Below, piece by piece: positions 1 to 7,686 of a DNA stretch of 42,403 nucleotides. Each line of letters starts with the position of its first letter. The first letter of the stretch is position 1. Under the pieces are notes generated by a model. It did no database searches and was not told the origin of the DNA. It was given only the letters and a program-made list of their open reading frames with translations. The DNA is taken from contig VXPF01000124.1 of the NCBI GenBank assembly GCA_009839725.1, forward strand, positions 1-42,403. Reading direction: 5' to 3'. The translations under genes and the position numbers were made by a program. The stretch is from Dehalococcoidia bacterium (GTDB taxonomy: Bacteria; Chloroflexota; Dehalococcoidia; Tepidiformales; Tepidiformaceae).

Positions 1-1
1 A

Positions 2-370
2 ACCCCCACGCCAGCGCCAACACCAACCCCCACACCGTCGCCCACGCCGACCCCCACGCCAACGCCGAATCCCACGTCAACTCCCAGGGCCAACGCCGAT
101 CCGGAGGCCGCGCGCGCCGCGAGGACCACAGCCGCTCCGAAAGCCACCACCGCGCCAGAGCCCGCGCCCACCCCAATGGCCGCGCCGACTCCGAGCCCAA
201 CACCTGCATTGAGCCCTACGCCCACCCCCGCCGCCACACCTGCACGGAGCCTCACGCCCACTCAGACCCCCGCACGGACACCGACCCCGTCACCCACTCC
301 GACCGGCACGCCCGCTCCCACGCCTACCGCCACGCCGATGACCACCCCTTCGCCGGCGCCCACTCCCATG
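2..370 (+). repeat. Low-complexity Thr/Pro codon repeat
   Basis: This is an irregular run of ACN-CCN and GCN-CCN codons encoding the TPTP/APTP linker of the partial gene at the left edge. The unit is degenerate and in frame with the coding sequence, so it is protein-level low complexity and not an independent DNA repeat. Comparable tracts lie at about 20150-20490 (plus) and 24150-24345 (minus). Confidence 0.8.
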
Positions 371-685
371 TCTGCTGGCGCGAATGCATCGACAAGCCGG
401 CTCGCGGCTCGCGCCACCGTCAGCCCCGGTGCGGCGCCACTCTCGGTCGATCCGACCCCCAGGGGGGCGCAGGAAGCAAAGCTGGTGCGCGACACGGGGA
501 CTGATGCCCCGCAACAGACCGAGATCTACGTGGAGGGGAGCAGCCCTGACTCCGAGCTGGCGATGAACATCTCAGCGGCGGTTGTCTCGTTCACGGTGAC
601 GGCAGGCGCCACCTCGCTGGCGTTGCAGGTCCTGAGGCAGGCGCTGCGCCGGCGGAGCCAGGACGGCGGCAGTGACGTTCGTTGA
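2..685 (+). CDS. Thr/Pro-rich surface protein, 3' end only
   Basis: The reading frame is open from base 2, so the start lies outside the window. About the first 120 visible residues are a low-complexity Thr-Pro/Ala-Pro tract, as in extended extracellular linkers. A short mixed region follows, then a hydrophobic stretch near the C terminus (AMNISAAVVSFTVTAGAT) and an Arg-rich tail, RQALRRRSQDGG. The hydrophobic segment followed by positive charge suggests a C-terminal membrane anchor. The functional domain, if any, is upstream and unseen. Similar Thr/Pro tracts occur in the proteins at 19717 and 22599. No catalytic motif is visible, so no function is assigned. Confidence 0.6.
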   Translation, partial: TPTPAPTPTPTPSPTPTPTPTPNPTSTPRANADPEAARAARTTAAPKATTAPEPAPTPMAAPTPSPTPALSPTPTPAATPARSLTPTQTPARTPTPSPTPTGTPAPTPTATPMTTPSPAPTPMSAGANASTSRLAARATVSPGAAPLSVDPTPRGAQEAKLVRDTGTDAPQQTEIYVEGSSPDSELAMNISAAVVSFTVTAGATSLALQVLRQALRRRSQDGGSDVR

Positions 686-722
686 CCGTGCGCCGCCCTG
701 AGAGGCAGGCTGAGGGCACGCC

Positions 723-1673
723 ATGCGCGCCATCCGACTTGCCGACGGACCGATCATCCACCCGCACCTGGAAGGCCTCGCGGGGGACAACATCAATGGG
801 CCCTCCCTGATCCGAGCCCCGCAGTGGCTCGCCGGCACGGAAGCGGGAAGGCTGGGCGAGTACTACCTGTACTTCGCCCACCACAAGGGCCGGCACATTC
901 GTCTCGCCCATGCGGACCGGCTGACCGGCCCCTGGACCGTCTACGCGCCGGGCACGCTCCAGCTCGAGGAGTCGCACTTCCCGGCGACGCTCGACGAGTT
1001 CGCGCCCGAGCTCGCCGAGTCCATCACGGCTGGGCAGGTCTATCCCCACGTTGCCTCCCCGGACGTGCAGGTGGACAACAAAGCGGGGCAGGTCCGGCTG
1101 TACTACCACGGCCAGCTGGCCGACGGGCGGCAGGTTTCACGGGTCGCGCTTTCGAAAGACGGGGTTCACTTCGAGGCCCGAGAGGAAGTCCTGTCGACGA
1201 GCTACCTGCGCATGATCCGGCTCGACGACATCGAGGGACCGGGCTGGTACGGCATGTCGATGCCCGGCATCGTCTACCGGTCGGCCGATGGGCTGGGGGC
1301 ATTCGAACAGGGACCCCAGCTCTTCCCTGACACCATGCGGCATTGCGCCCTGCTTCGCCGCGGCGACACGCTCTGGGTGTTCTGGAGCAACGTCGGCGAT
1401 ACCCCGGAGCGCATCCTGGCCTCGCCGGTGGTGCTGCGGGGCGACTGGCGCGGGTGGGCGGCGGGACCGGCCCGGGAGGTCCTTCGCCCGGAACGCGATT
1501 GGGAGGGAGCGCACCTGCCGGTGGCTCCGAGCGTTCGGGGCTACGCGCCCGAGCCGGTCAACGAGCTACGCGACCCCGCGATCTTCGAGGAGGGCGGCCG
1601 CGCCTGGCTGCTCTACGCGGTGCAGGGCGAGCACGGCATCGCGATCGCGGAGCTCCAGGTTTCCGAGGGCTAG
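723..1673 (+). CDS. Beta-propeller glycosidase-like protein (GH43/GH32-like fold)
   Basis: This 316-residue protein has no signal peptide. The text around residues 25-75 (NINGPSLIR, YYLYFAHHKGRHIRLAHA, GPW) and repeated blade-like elements (SPDVQVDN, VRLYYHG, ELRDPAIFEEGGRAWLLYAV) resemble the five-bladed propeller of GH43/GH32/GH68 relatives. In that superfamily acidic residues in the blades cleave or bind sugars, but I cannot pick out a confident catalytic triad, so activity is uncertain. The gene starts 37 bp after the preceding stop and has only a weak upstream purine run. Its stop codon shares the bases CTAG with the stop of the convergent VOC gene, so the two genes overlap by 4 bp. Confidence 0.6.
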   Translation: MRAIRLADGPIIHPHLEGLAGDNINGPSLIRAPQWLAGTEAGRLGEYYLYFAHHKGRHIRLAHADRLTGPWTVYAPGTLQLEESHFPATLDEFAPELAESITAGQVYPHVASPDVQVDNKAGQVRLYYHGQLADGRQVSRVALSKDGVHFEAREEVLSTSYLRMIRLDDIEGPGWYGMSMPGIVYRSADGLGAFEQGPQLFPDTMRHCALLRRGDTLWVFWSNVGDTPERILASPVVLRGDWRGWAAGPAREVLRPERDWEGAHLPVAPSVRGYAPEPVNELRDPAIFEEGGRAWLLYAVQGEHGIAIAELQVSEG

Positions 1674-2044
1674 GCGCCCGCCCGGGTCTCCGGCGTCTCG
1701 ACGAGCTGGCAGTAGTTGCCATCAGGGTCGAGGAAGGTGGAGATGCGACCACCCCAGGGCTCCTCGCCCTTGCTGCGCACGAACTCGACCCCGCCCCCCT
1801 CAAGACGTGCCTGCTCCGCGTCGAGGTCGTCGACGACGAAATTGATGAGGTAGCGAAAGGGGTCGGTGGCGGGGCCTGTGACCTCGCTGTGGCCGCTCAC
1901 GATGAAGAAGCCCGAACCGAGGCCGAAGGCGCCGGGACTCACCTCGGGGGCGGGCGTGAGCCCGAGGGTGTCGCGGTAGAACGCGATCAACCGCTCGGGC
2001 TCGGGGCTCCCGAGGTTGAGCGAGAGCGCAGGCAGGATCGCCAA
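1670..2044 (-). CDS. VOC family (glyoxalase/bleomycin-resistance-like) protein
   Basis: This 124-residue single VOC domain has the typical elements: an N-terminal LSLNLGSPEPERLIAFYRD strand-helix, a central INFVVDDLDAEQARLE, and C-terminal FLDPDGNYCQLVE. VOC proteins bind a metal between paired beta-alpha-beta-beta-beta motifs and include glyoxalases, dioxygenases and resistance proteins; which applies here cannot be told from sequence. The gene starts 3 bp after the aldo/keto reductase stop, so the two are probably co-transcribed. Its stop shares CTAG with the convergent upstream gene. Confidence 0.8.
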   Translation of the reverse strand: MAILPALSLNLGSPEPERLIAFYRDTLGLTPAPEVSPGAFGLGSGFFIVSGHSEVTGPATDPFRYLINFVVDDLDAEQARLEGGGVEFVRSKGEEPWGGRISTFLDPDGNYCQLVETPETRAGA

Positions 2045-2047
2045 CGG

Positions 2048-3007
2048 CTAGCTGGCGAAGGCGTTGATGGCGGCCACGTCGTCGCCGGTCAGGTTCCAGT
2101 CGCCCGCAGCCACGTTCGACTCGAGCTGGTCGGGGCGGGTAGCGCCGGAGATGACGCTGGGGACGCCGTCCTGGGCCAGCAGCCAGGCGATGGCGAGGTC
2201 GAGCACGGAGTGGCCCTGGTCGGCGGCGTAGGCCTCGGCAGCGTGCAGGATGCCCCAGTTGTGGTCGTTGATGTACTTGCCGGCGAGGCCGGCAAGGGCG
2301 CCCTCGGTAAGGCGGCCGCCCTCCGGCATCGCCTCGCCCTGCTTGTACTTGCCGGTGAGGAAGCCGCCGGCGAGGGGGAAGTAGGGGAAGATGCCGTAGC
2401 CGCACTCGACGGCGGCGGGAGCGGCATCGGCCTCGATATTGCGGTCGACGAGGCTCCACTCGTTCTCGACAGAGATGTAGGGAGCGAGGCCACTCGACTC
2501 GGTGACCTGCTTCGCTTCGCGGATCTGGTCGCCGTTGACGTTGGAAATGCCGGCGTGCCGGATCTTCCCTTCCTTGACCAGGTCGTCGAGGACGCCTGCG
2601 GTCTCGGCGGCAGGGGTGTCGGGGTCGGGGAAGTGGACCATGTAGAGGTCGATGTAATCGGTGCCGAGCCGCTGCAGGCTGTTGGTGACCGCGTTCGTGA
2701 TGTACTCGCGCGTGCCGCTGCCGGGCGACTGGATGCCGGTTGGGGTCATGGCCGTGGGCATGCCGAACTTGGTGGCGATGATGACGTCGCCGCGGCGGTC
2801 GCCGAGCGCCTTGCCCAGGATCTCCTCGGAGGGTCCGTGCTCGCCGGCGTACATCTCTGCGGTGTCGAAGAAGTTGACGCCGAGCTCGATCGCCTTGTCG
2901 ACGACGGCGTTGGCGCCGTCCTGGCCGATGCGCATGCCGAAGTTGTTGCAGCCGAGCCCAACAACCGAGACCTGCAGGTCCGAGCTGCCGATGTTGCGGT
3001 AATCCAT
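2048..3007 (-). CDS. Aldo/keto reductase
   Basis: This 319-residue NAD(P)H-dependent oxidoreductase has the full AKR catalytic tetrad: Asp48 and Tyr53 in FFDTAEMYAG, Lys80 in IIATKFG, and His125 in DLYMVHFPD. The N-terminal beta hairpin (YRNIGSSDLQVSVVGLGC) and C-terminal cofactor region (PSVISGATRPDQLESN) are also present, and the length is normal. It probably reduces aldehydes or ketones, substrate unknown. The ATG is preceded by AGGAGG at 3019-3024, 11 nt away. The VOC gene follows after 3 bp, forming a two-gene unit. The 126 bp between this gene and the HAD gene probably carries its promoter. Confidence 0.92.
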   Translation of the reverse strand: MDYRNIGSSDLQVSVVGLGCNNFGMRIGQDGANAVVDKAIELGVNFFDTAEMYAGEHGPSEEILGKALGDRRGDVIIATKFGMPTAMTPTGIQSPGSGTREYITNAVTNSLQRLGTDYIDLYMVHFPDPDTPAAETAGVLDDLVKEGKIRHAGISNVNGDQIREAKQVTESSGLAPYISVENEWSLVDRNIEADAAPAAVECGYGIFPYFPLAGGFLTGKYKQGEAMPEGGRLTEGALAGLAGKYINDHNWGILHAAEAYAADQGHSVLDLAIAWLLAQDGVPSVISGATRPDQLESNVAAGDWNLTGDDVAAINAFAS

Positions 3008-3133
3008 TAGGGGGTGCGCCTCCTGTTCGGTTCGTTCGCGGAGGCAGTGTAGGGCAACGGGGCGCGGGGCGCGCCCGCGGGCCGTGCCATCGTCGGACGC
3101 ATCAGCGCTGAGGCAGCGCCGCTCTCGCGCTGG

Positions 3134-3778
3134 CTAGCCCGTCAGGCCCGCGATGGCAGCCGGCAGTTCCCTGAACGTCGCGACCCTGGCGGTGGCCGTG
3201 GAGAAGTCGTGAGTCGCCGTGAACTCGTTCGCCACGACGATGCAGTCGATACCCGCCCCTACCGCCGACTTCAACCCTCTCGCCGAGTCTTCGATCACGA
3301 CCGCTTCAGCGGCAGGGGCGCCAAAGCGTTCGAGGCCTGCCAGATAGGGTTCGGGATGTGGCTTCGCCCGCTCGTAATCCCCCCTGGTCAGACAGAACTC
3401 CATGTGGTCCAGGATCGATCGCTTCTCGTGGATCAGGGCGAAGTCCGGTGGCTTGGCTGTCGTCACGACACCCATCCTGTAGGTGCCGGACAGCTCAGCC
3501 AGCGTTTCCAGGATGCCCTCGATCTCGATGTCCTCGGTCATCAGGTATTCCTGGTAGTACCGGTTTCTTTGTTCCCGGGCGCGCCCGATCTCCGACTCAG
3601 CTATGCCTGAGTCCCGTGCCCTCTCCCACGCGGAAACGCCATTGGCCATGTTCGCCAGGTAGACGTCGCGGGGGAGGTCGATGCCAAGGGATGCCAGCGC
3701 CCGTTCGTTTGCCAGGTAGTACCACTGCTCGGTCTCGACCAGGACGCCGTCGTGGTCGAAGAGGATGTACTTCTTCAC
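3134..3778 (-). CDS. HAD superfamily phosphatase / beta-phosphoglucomutase-like hydrolase
   Basis: This 214-residue protein carries the four HAD motifs: the nucleophile and general acid Asp8 and Asp10 in FDHDGVLVETE, motif II Thr106/Thr107 in VVTTAKP, motif III Lys139 in RAKPHPEPY, and motif IV acidic residues Glu163-Asp164 in VVIEDSARGLKSA. The helical cap between motifs I and II (about residues 16-95) matches subfamily I phosphatases and phosphoglucomutases. The start is GTG. It lies 22 bp downstream of the P450 gene on the same strand and is probably in one transcript with it. The substrate cannot be predicted. Confidence 0.88.
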   Translation of the reverse strand: MKKYILFDHDGVLVETEQWYYLANERALASLGIDLPRDVYLANMANGVSAWERARDSGIAESEIGRAREQRNRYYQEYLMTEDIEIEGILETLAELSGTYRMGVVTTAKPPDFALIHEKRSILDHMEFCLTRGDYERAKPHPEPYLAGLERFGAPAAEAVVIEDSARGLKSAVGAGIDCIVVANEFTATHDFSTATARVATFRELPAAIAGLTG

Positions 3779-3800
3779 TTGCGCTCGATTCAGTCTCGGC

Positions 3801-5066
3801 TCAGGCGGGTTCGAACTCGATGTCGAGGGAGGTCACGGAGCGCATGCCGGCGTTCCCGCCCATCACGGGGTTGCGGCCGGGCTTGATGCGAACGTCGGAG
3901 ATGGCCTCGAGGATCATGCGCGTGCCGACGACAGCCTCGGTGCGGGCGAGCTGGTAGCCCACGCAGAAGTGCTTCCCGAGCCCGAATCCGATGTGGCTGG
4001 ACCTACCCCCCTCGCGGTAACCGACTCGTATCTCGCGGCCGGTGTAGAGGTCGTCGCGGAAGATGTCGAACGTCGCGGGGTCGGAGAAGACGCGCTCGTC
4101 GTGGTTGGCGCCGTGGATGGAGAGGTTCACGACGCTGCCGGCGGGGACGGTCACACCCCGCATCTCCCAGTCGCGCATCACGAGGCGCACCTCGCCCCCG
4201 ACCGGGGCTTCGCAGCGCATCGTCTCCGTGAACGCCTGGTCGATGAGGGAGTGGTCTTGCTTCACCGCCTCGAACTGCTCCGGATGGTTGAGGAGGAGCC
4301 ACCAGAGGTTTGCGATAGCGCGGTCCGTGGTCTCGCCGCCGGCGGTCAGGAGCAGGCTCACGAACGACTTGATGTCGTGCACCGTCAGCTTCTCGCCGTC
4401 GACCTCGGCCTCGCAGAGCCTGGAGATCAGGTCCTCTCCGGGGTTGCGCAGGCGTTCCTGGACGAACGGCTCGAGGTACTCGTGGAACTCGGTGTTGGCC
4501 TCGATGCCCTTCTTGCGGAGGACGGGGTCGGGAGAGAGCCCGGCGAGGAAGGTGGGGTACCAGTAGTGGAAGCGCTCGTGGTCGGACTGGGGGAGGGCGA
4601 GCATGTCGACGATGACGTTGACGGGCAGGCGGGTGCTGAAAGTGTCGACGAGGTCGGTCTCGCGGCGATCGATGAAGCCCTCAACGAGCTCGCGGGCGGC
4701 CCTCTCGGTGAACCCCACGATGAGGCGGCGCACGTTGTCCTCGATGACGGGGAGGAAGGCCTCGAGTTTCCGGCCGACGAACTCGGGAGCGATGATGGCG
4801 CGCTTCTGGGAGTGCTCATCGCCGTCCATGGCGGTGAGGGAGGGGCCGAAGACGGCGCTGTGGGAGGACTCGAAGATGGTGCTGGAGAGCGTGTCGTGGT
4901 CGAGGAAGCCGGCGACGACGTCCTCGTAGCGGGTCACGAACCACAACCCCTGCGTGGGGTGCTGCCAGACCGGATGCTCGTCGCGCAGCCGCTTGAGGGC
5001 GGGGTAGGGGTTGAGCTGGAACTCCTCGCCCTCGAGCAGGGCGGCGTCGAAGGTGTCGGCGGTCAT
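3801..5066 (-). CDS. Cytochrome P450
   Basis: This 421-residue soluble bacterial-type P450 shows the I-helix oxygen-activation motif (LLTAGGETTDRAIAN), the K-helix ExxR (FTETMRCEAPV), and the haem-binding loop HIGFGLGKHFCVGYQLAR with the thiolate Cys368. It would mono-oxygenate a small hydrophobic substrate using external ferredoxin and reductase, and no such partners are visible nearby. A TATCCT hexamer lies 9 nt before the ATG (5076-5081, minus strand) and could be the -10 of a short-leader promoter. The HAD hydrolase follows after 22 bp. Confidence 0.95.
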   Translation of the reverse strand: MTADTFDAALLEGEEFQLNPYPALKRLRDEHPVWQHPTQGLWFVTRYEDVVAGFLDHDTLSSTIFESSHSAVFGPSLTAMDGDEHSQKRAIIAPEFVGRKLEAFLPVIEDNVRRLIVGFTERAARELVEGFIDRRETDLVDTFSTRLPVNVIVDMLALPQSDHERFHYWYPTFLAGLSPDPVLRKKGIEANTEFHEYLEPFVQERLRNPGEDLISRLCEAEVDGEKLTVHDIKSFVSLLLTAGGETTDRAIANLWWLLLNHPEQFEAVKQDHSLIDQAFTETMRCEAPVGGEVRLVMRDWEMRGVTVPAGSVVNLSIHGANHDERVFSDPATFDIFRDDLYTGREIRVGYREGGRSSHIGFGLGKHFCVGYQLARTEAVVGTRMILEAISDVRIKPGRNPVMGGNAGMRSVTSLDIEFEPA

Positions 5067-5132
5067 GGCGGCGTCAGGATAACGGGTGGAGTTGGGGCGG
5101 GAGGGGACGACGTGGTGCCGGCCGTACGGAAG

Positions 5133-5552
5133 CTAGGGGGTTCCCTCCTCAAACTCGAAGGGGTCAATGACGCTCACGCCCAACGGTCGGAAGTCACGCA
5201 CGTTCCGCGTTGCGACCGTCAGCCTGTGAACCTTGGCAACCGCCGCGATGAGAGCGTCCTGCATGAGCGTGTTCGAACGGCGGTGCATGAGCCTCGCCCA
5301 CTCTCGGAACACCGGGGCGTCAACCACCAGCACTTCATAGGCATCAAGCACCTGGTCGAGCCAGGCCTCAATCTGCTCTGCCCTGGTCGCGTCCTGCTCA
5401 CGTGTCAACTCTATGCCCGCCTGGATTTCTCCGACCGTGACGGCAGAGAGAAAGAGGTGCTCAGCGGATTGGTGGCGAATCCAGTTGAGCACCGGCGCAG
5501 CTGGGCGGGGCCGTCGCAACTCGGACACGACGTTCGTATCGAGCAGAAACAC
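5133..5552 (-). CDS. vapC: PIN-domain ribonuclease toxin (VapC family)
   Basis: This 139-residue PIN domain has conserved acidic residues Asp5 (LLDTN), Glu42 (VTVGEIQAGI), Asp99 (LMQDALIAA) and Asp120 near TRNVRDF, the set that coordinates magnesium in VapC RNases. The start is GTG. The antitoxin gene ends 4 bp upstream on the same strand, the usual toxin-antitoxin order. VapC toxins typically cut tRNA or rRNA; the target here is unknown. Confidence 0.9.
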   Translation of the reverse strand: MFLLDTNVVSELRRPRPAAPVLNWIRHQSAEHLFLSAVTVGEIQAGIELTREQDATRAEQIEAWLDQVLDAYEVLVVDAPVFREWARLMHRRSNTLMQDALIAAVAKVHRLTVATRNVRDFRPLGVSVIDPFEFEEGTP

Positions 5553-5556
5553 GGGC

Positions 5557-5814
5557 CTAGTCGAAGCGCGGCGCTTCCCGCCGCAGGTACTCGCGGCGAG
5601 GTGGCGCCAGGGTCTCTGTACGCGGCTCGGGCGCCAGCAACAGTTCCTTCAGATCCGGCTTTGCCATGCGCAGGAGGCGTCGCCACTGGTCGATGGAGAC
5701 GAGCACCGCGGTTTCGACGCCCCGCTTGGTCACGACCTGAGGTCCTTCGGCCAGGCTCGTTTCCAGCAGTTCGCTGAACCGCGCCTTCGCATCCTGCACC
5801 TGCCAGGCACCCAT
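5557..5814 (-). CDS. Phd/YefM-type antitoxin
   Basis: The protein is 85 residues. The N terminus, GAWQVQDAKARFSELLETSL, is the classic Phd/YefM DNA-binding dimerisation domain. It is followed by VVTKRGVETAVLVSIDQWRRL and a disordered basic tail that would wrap the PIN toxin. I chose ATG at 5814 because GGAGGG lies 5 nt before it; a TTG one codon upstream is also in frame. An inverted repeat at 5840-5859 lies upstream and is the likely autoregulatory operator. Confidence 0.88.
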   Translation of the reverse strand: MGAWQVQDAKARFSELLETSLAEGPQVVTKRGVETAVLVSIDQWRRLLRMAKPDLKELLLAPEPRTETLAPPRREYLRREAPRFD

Positions 5815-5839
5815 CAAGTCCCTCCATGAGTGACAACCG

Positions 5840-5859
5840 GACTAGTTACAAGTCTAGTC
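5840..5859. promoter_or_regulatory. Inverted repeat, probable antitoxin operator
   Basis: GACTAG, an 8-bp spacer, then CTAGTC form a perfect 6-bp inverted repeat 25 bp upstream of the Phd-type antitoxin start and in the divergent intergenic region with the Rieske gene. Phd/YefM antitoxins usually bind short palindromes overlapping their own promoter. Binding here is inferred from position and symmetry only. Confidence 0.5.
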
Positions 5860-5942
5860 ATTGGCGATGCAGCCAGCAACACCAAGGGCCGCACGTACCC
5901 GTACAAACCCACCCGGGCGCACCCACCCCAACCACACCGGCG

Positions 5943-5984
5943 TAAGATTGGCGGCACGAGCGGCCCTCGTGCGGGCCTCGGAGG
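5943..5984 (+). promoter_or_regulatory. Probable -10 element and ribosome binding site for the Rieske gene
   Basis: TAAGAT at 5943-5948 resembles a -10 hexamer, with no clear -35 upstream. GGAGG at 5980-5984 lies 7 nt before the ATG at 5992. This strong site decides the start: the frame is open further upstream to an ATG at 5830, but that extension overlaps the antitoxin operator region and has no ribosome binding site. Confidence 0.5.
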
Positions 5985-5991
5985 TTCGACC

Positions 5992-7680
5992 ATGCGAAGC
6001 GAAGTGCACGCCATCAGCGGCGCGACGTACGACGACCTGGGCGATGGACGCGTGCGCGTCCACAAGGGCGAGAGCTACGGCATCTTCGACTGGGAAGGGC
6101 GCTGGGAAGAGGGCGACATCACGCGCGCCGATCCCCATTTGCTCCAGTACGTGGGAGGTCCCGACCTGCCGCCCGGCGTCGACGAGATGGCGGCGCAGCT
6201 CGATGCGGCGCGCGAGAAGGCGGCGCAAGAAGAAGCGCAGCAGCAGGAACTGAGCGCCGGCGACCTCGCCGAGGACGCCTACACGGGCTCCGTGCGCGAC
6301 CCGCGCTACGGCGTTCGCAACATGATCATGGCGCAGGGCCAGACAACGGTCGCAAGGTACGTGGGCGATCCCGGGCGCGATACAGAGAAGGGTCCGCGAT
6401 CGAAGGGCATCTCCTTCCACGAGGTGCTGGCGGGCGACACGTACCCCGAGCGCATTCCGCCCGAGCTGTGGGAGGACTCGCCCATGCCGGGCGGCGTCAC
6501 GCGCGTGCCCACGGTGCGCTTCACGAGCAAGGAGTGGCACGACCTCGAGGTCGAGAAGCTGTGGAAGAAGGTGTGGCAGTACGCCGCCCACATGGATGAC
6601 ATCCCCGAAGTGGGCGACTACATCGTCTACGACATCGCCCACCTCTCCTACATCGTCGTGCGCACGGGGGAGAACGAGTTCAAGGCGTACAACAACGCCT
6701 GCCTGCACCGCGGGCGCCAGCTGCGCGAGTTCGACGGGAAGAAGGCGACCGAGTTTCGCTGCCCCTTCCACGGCTGGTGCTGGGAGATCGACGGCTCGCT
6801 GCGCGAGATTCCCTCGGAGTGGGACTTCCCCGAGGTGCGCGAGGACGCCGACCACCTGCGCGAGGCGAAGGTCGGCACGTGGGGCGGGTTCGTGTTCATC
6901 AACCCGGATCCTGACTGCGAGCCGTTCGAGGACTTCATCGGCTCGCTGCCGCAGCACTATGCGAAGTACGAGTACGAGAAGCGCTACAAGCAGATGCACG
7001 TGGCGAAGGTCATCGCGGCGAACTGGAAGATCACGCAGGAGGCCTTCATGGAGGGCTACCACGTGATGGCGACGCACCCGCAGGCGATGGCCTTCGGGGG
7101 CGACGGCGCGAACATGCAGTACGACATCTTCGGGAACTGGTGCCGGGCGATCACGGTGGGCGCCAACACGAGCCCGCAACGCGGCATCTACCCGGACAAC
7201 GAGGAGATCTTCGCGATGCGGAAGGGCGGCGCGGAGATGGCCCGCGAAGGTCTGCGGCAGGTGATGGGCGACCAGGCCGACATCTTCTGCGACGCGGAGG
7301 TGCTGGACGGGTACTTCAACAACCTGTTCCCGAACTTCCACCCGTGGGGCTGCTTCAGCCGCATCGTCTATCGCTTCCGGCCGTATGGCGACGACCCCGA
7401 CCGGAGCATCATGGAGGTGCTCTACCTGGTCCCGTGGCCGGAGGGCGAGGAGATGCCGCCAGCAGCGCCGATGCACTGGCTGGAGGAGGACGAGGACTTC
7501 ACGCTCGCGCCGGAGATGGGCGGGCTGGCCCGGGTCCTGAACCAGGACTGCTACAACCTGCCCAAGATTCAGCGGGGGCTGAAGACGAAGGCCGACCCGT
7601 ACGTCTACTTCTCCGCCTACTCGGAGGGGAAGATCCGGCACTTCCACGAGCTCTACGACCAGTGGCTCGGGGTTGAGTAG
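5992..7680 (+). CDS. Rieske non-haem iron ring-hydroxylating oxygenase, alpha subunit
   Basis: This is a 562-residue protein. The Rieske [2Fe-2S] ligands are Cys237/His239 (CLHRGR) and Cys257/His260 (CPFHGW). The mononuclear iron site follows in NWKITQEAFMEGYHVMATH with His357 and His362. These oxygenases hydroxylate aromatic or other hydrophobic rings using electrons from a separate reductase, not seen here. The family is usually about 420-460 residues with a short N terminus; this one has about 180 extra residues before the Rieske domain, including an Ala/Glu/Gln-rich helical stretch (AAREKAAQEEAQQQE). A P450 gene follows after 6 bp, so the two oxygenases are probably co-transcribed and may act on the same pathway. 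No beta-subunit gene is present. Confidence 0.93.
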   Translation: MRSEVHAISGATYDDLGDGRVRVHKGESYGIFDWEGRWEEGDITRADPHLLQYVGGPDLPPGVDEMAAQLDAAREKAAQEEAQQQELSAGDLAEDAYTGSVRDPRYGVRNMIMAQGQTTVARYVGDPGRDTEKGPRSKGISFHEVLAGDTYPERIPPELWEDSPMPGGVTRVPTVRFTSKEWHDLEVEKLWKKVWQYAAHMDDIPEVGDYIVYDIAHLSYIVVRTGENEFKAYNNACLHRGRQLREFDGKKATEFRCPFHGWCWEIDGSLREIPSEWDFPEVREDADHLREAKVGTWGGFVFINPDPDCEPFEDFIGSLPQHYAKYEYEKRYKQMHVAKVIAANWKITQEAFMEGYHVMATHPQAMAFGGDGANMQYDIFGNWCRAITVGANTSPQRGIYPDNEEIFAMRKGGAEMAREGLRQVMGDQADIFCDAEVLDGYFNNLFPNFHPWGCFSRIVYRFRPYGDDPDRSIMEVLYLVPWPEGEEMPPAAPMHWLEEDEDFTLAPEMGGLARVLNQDCYNLPKIQRGLKTKADPYVYFSAYSEGKIRHFHELYDQWLGVE

Positions 7681-7686
7681 CGGATC

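Noticed and set aside
2-370. Possible CRISPR array or minisatellite in the left-edge repeats
   Set aside because: There are no constant repeats with unique spacers. The periodicity is degenerate Thr/Pro codon use in an open frame.
1343-3010. 555-residue plus-strand open frame
   Set aside because: It runs out of frame through the propeller gene and antisense to the VOC and aldo/keto reductase genes, all well supported.
3765-5777. 670-residue plus-strand open frame
   Set aside because: It is antisense to the P450 and toxin-antitoxin genes, and its Val/Glu/Asp-rich product is typical of antisense frames in GC-rich DNA.
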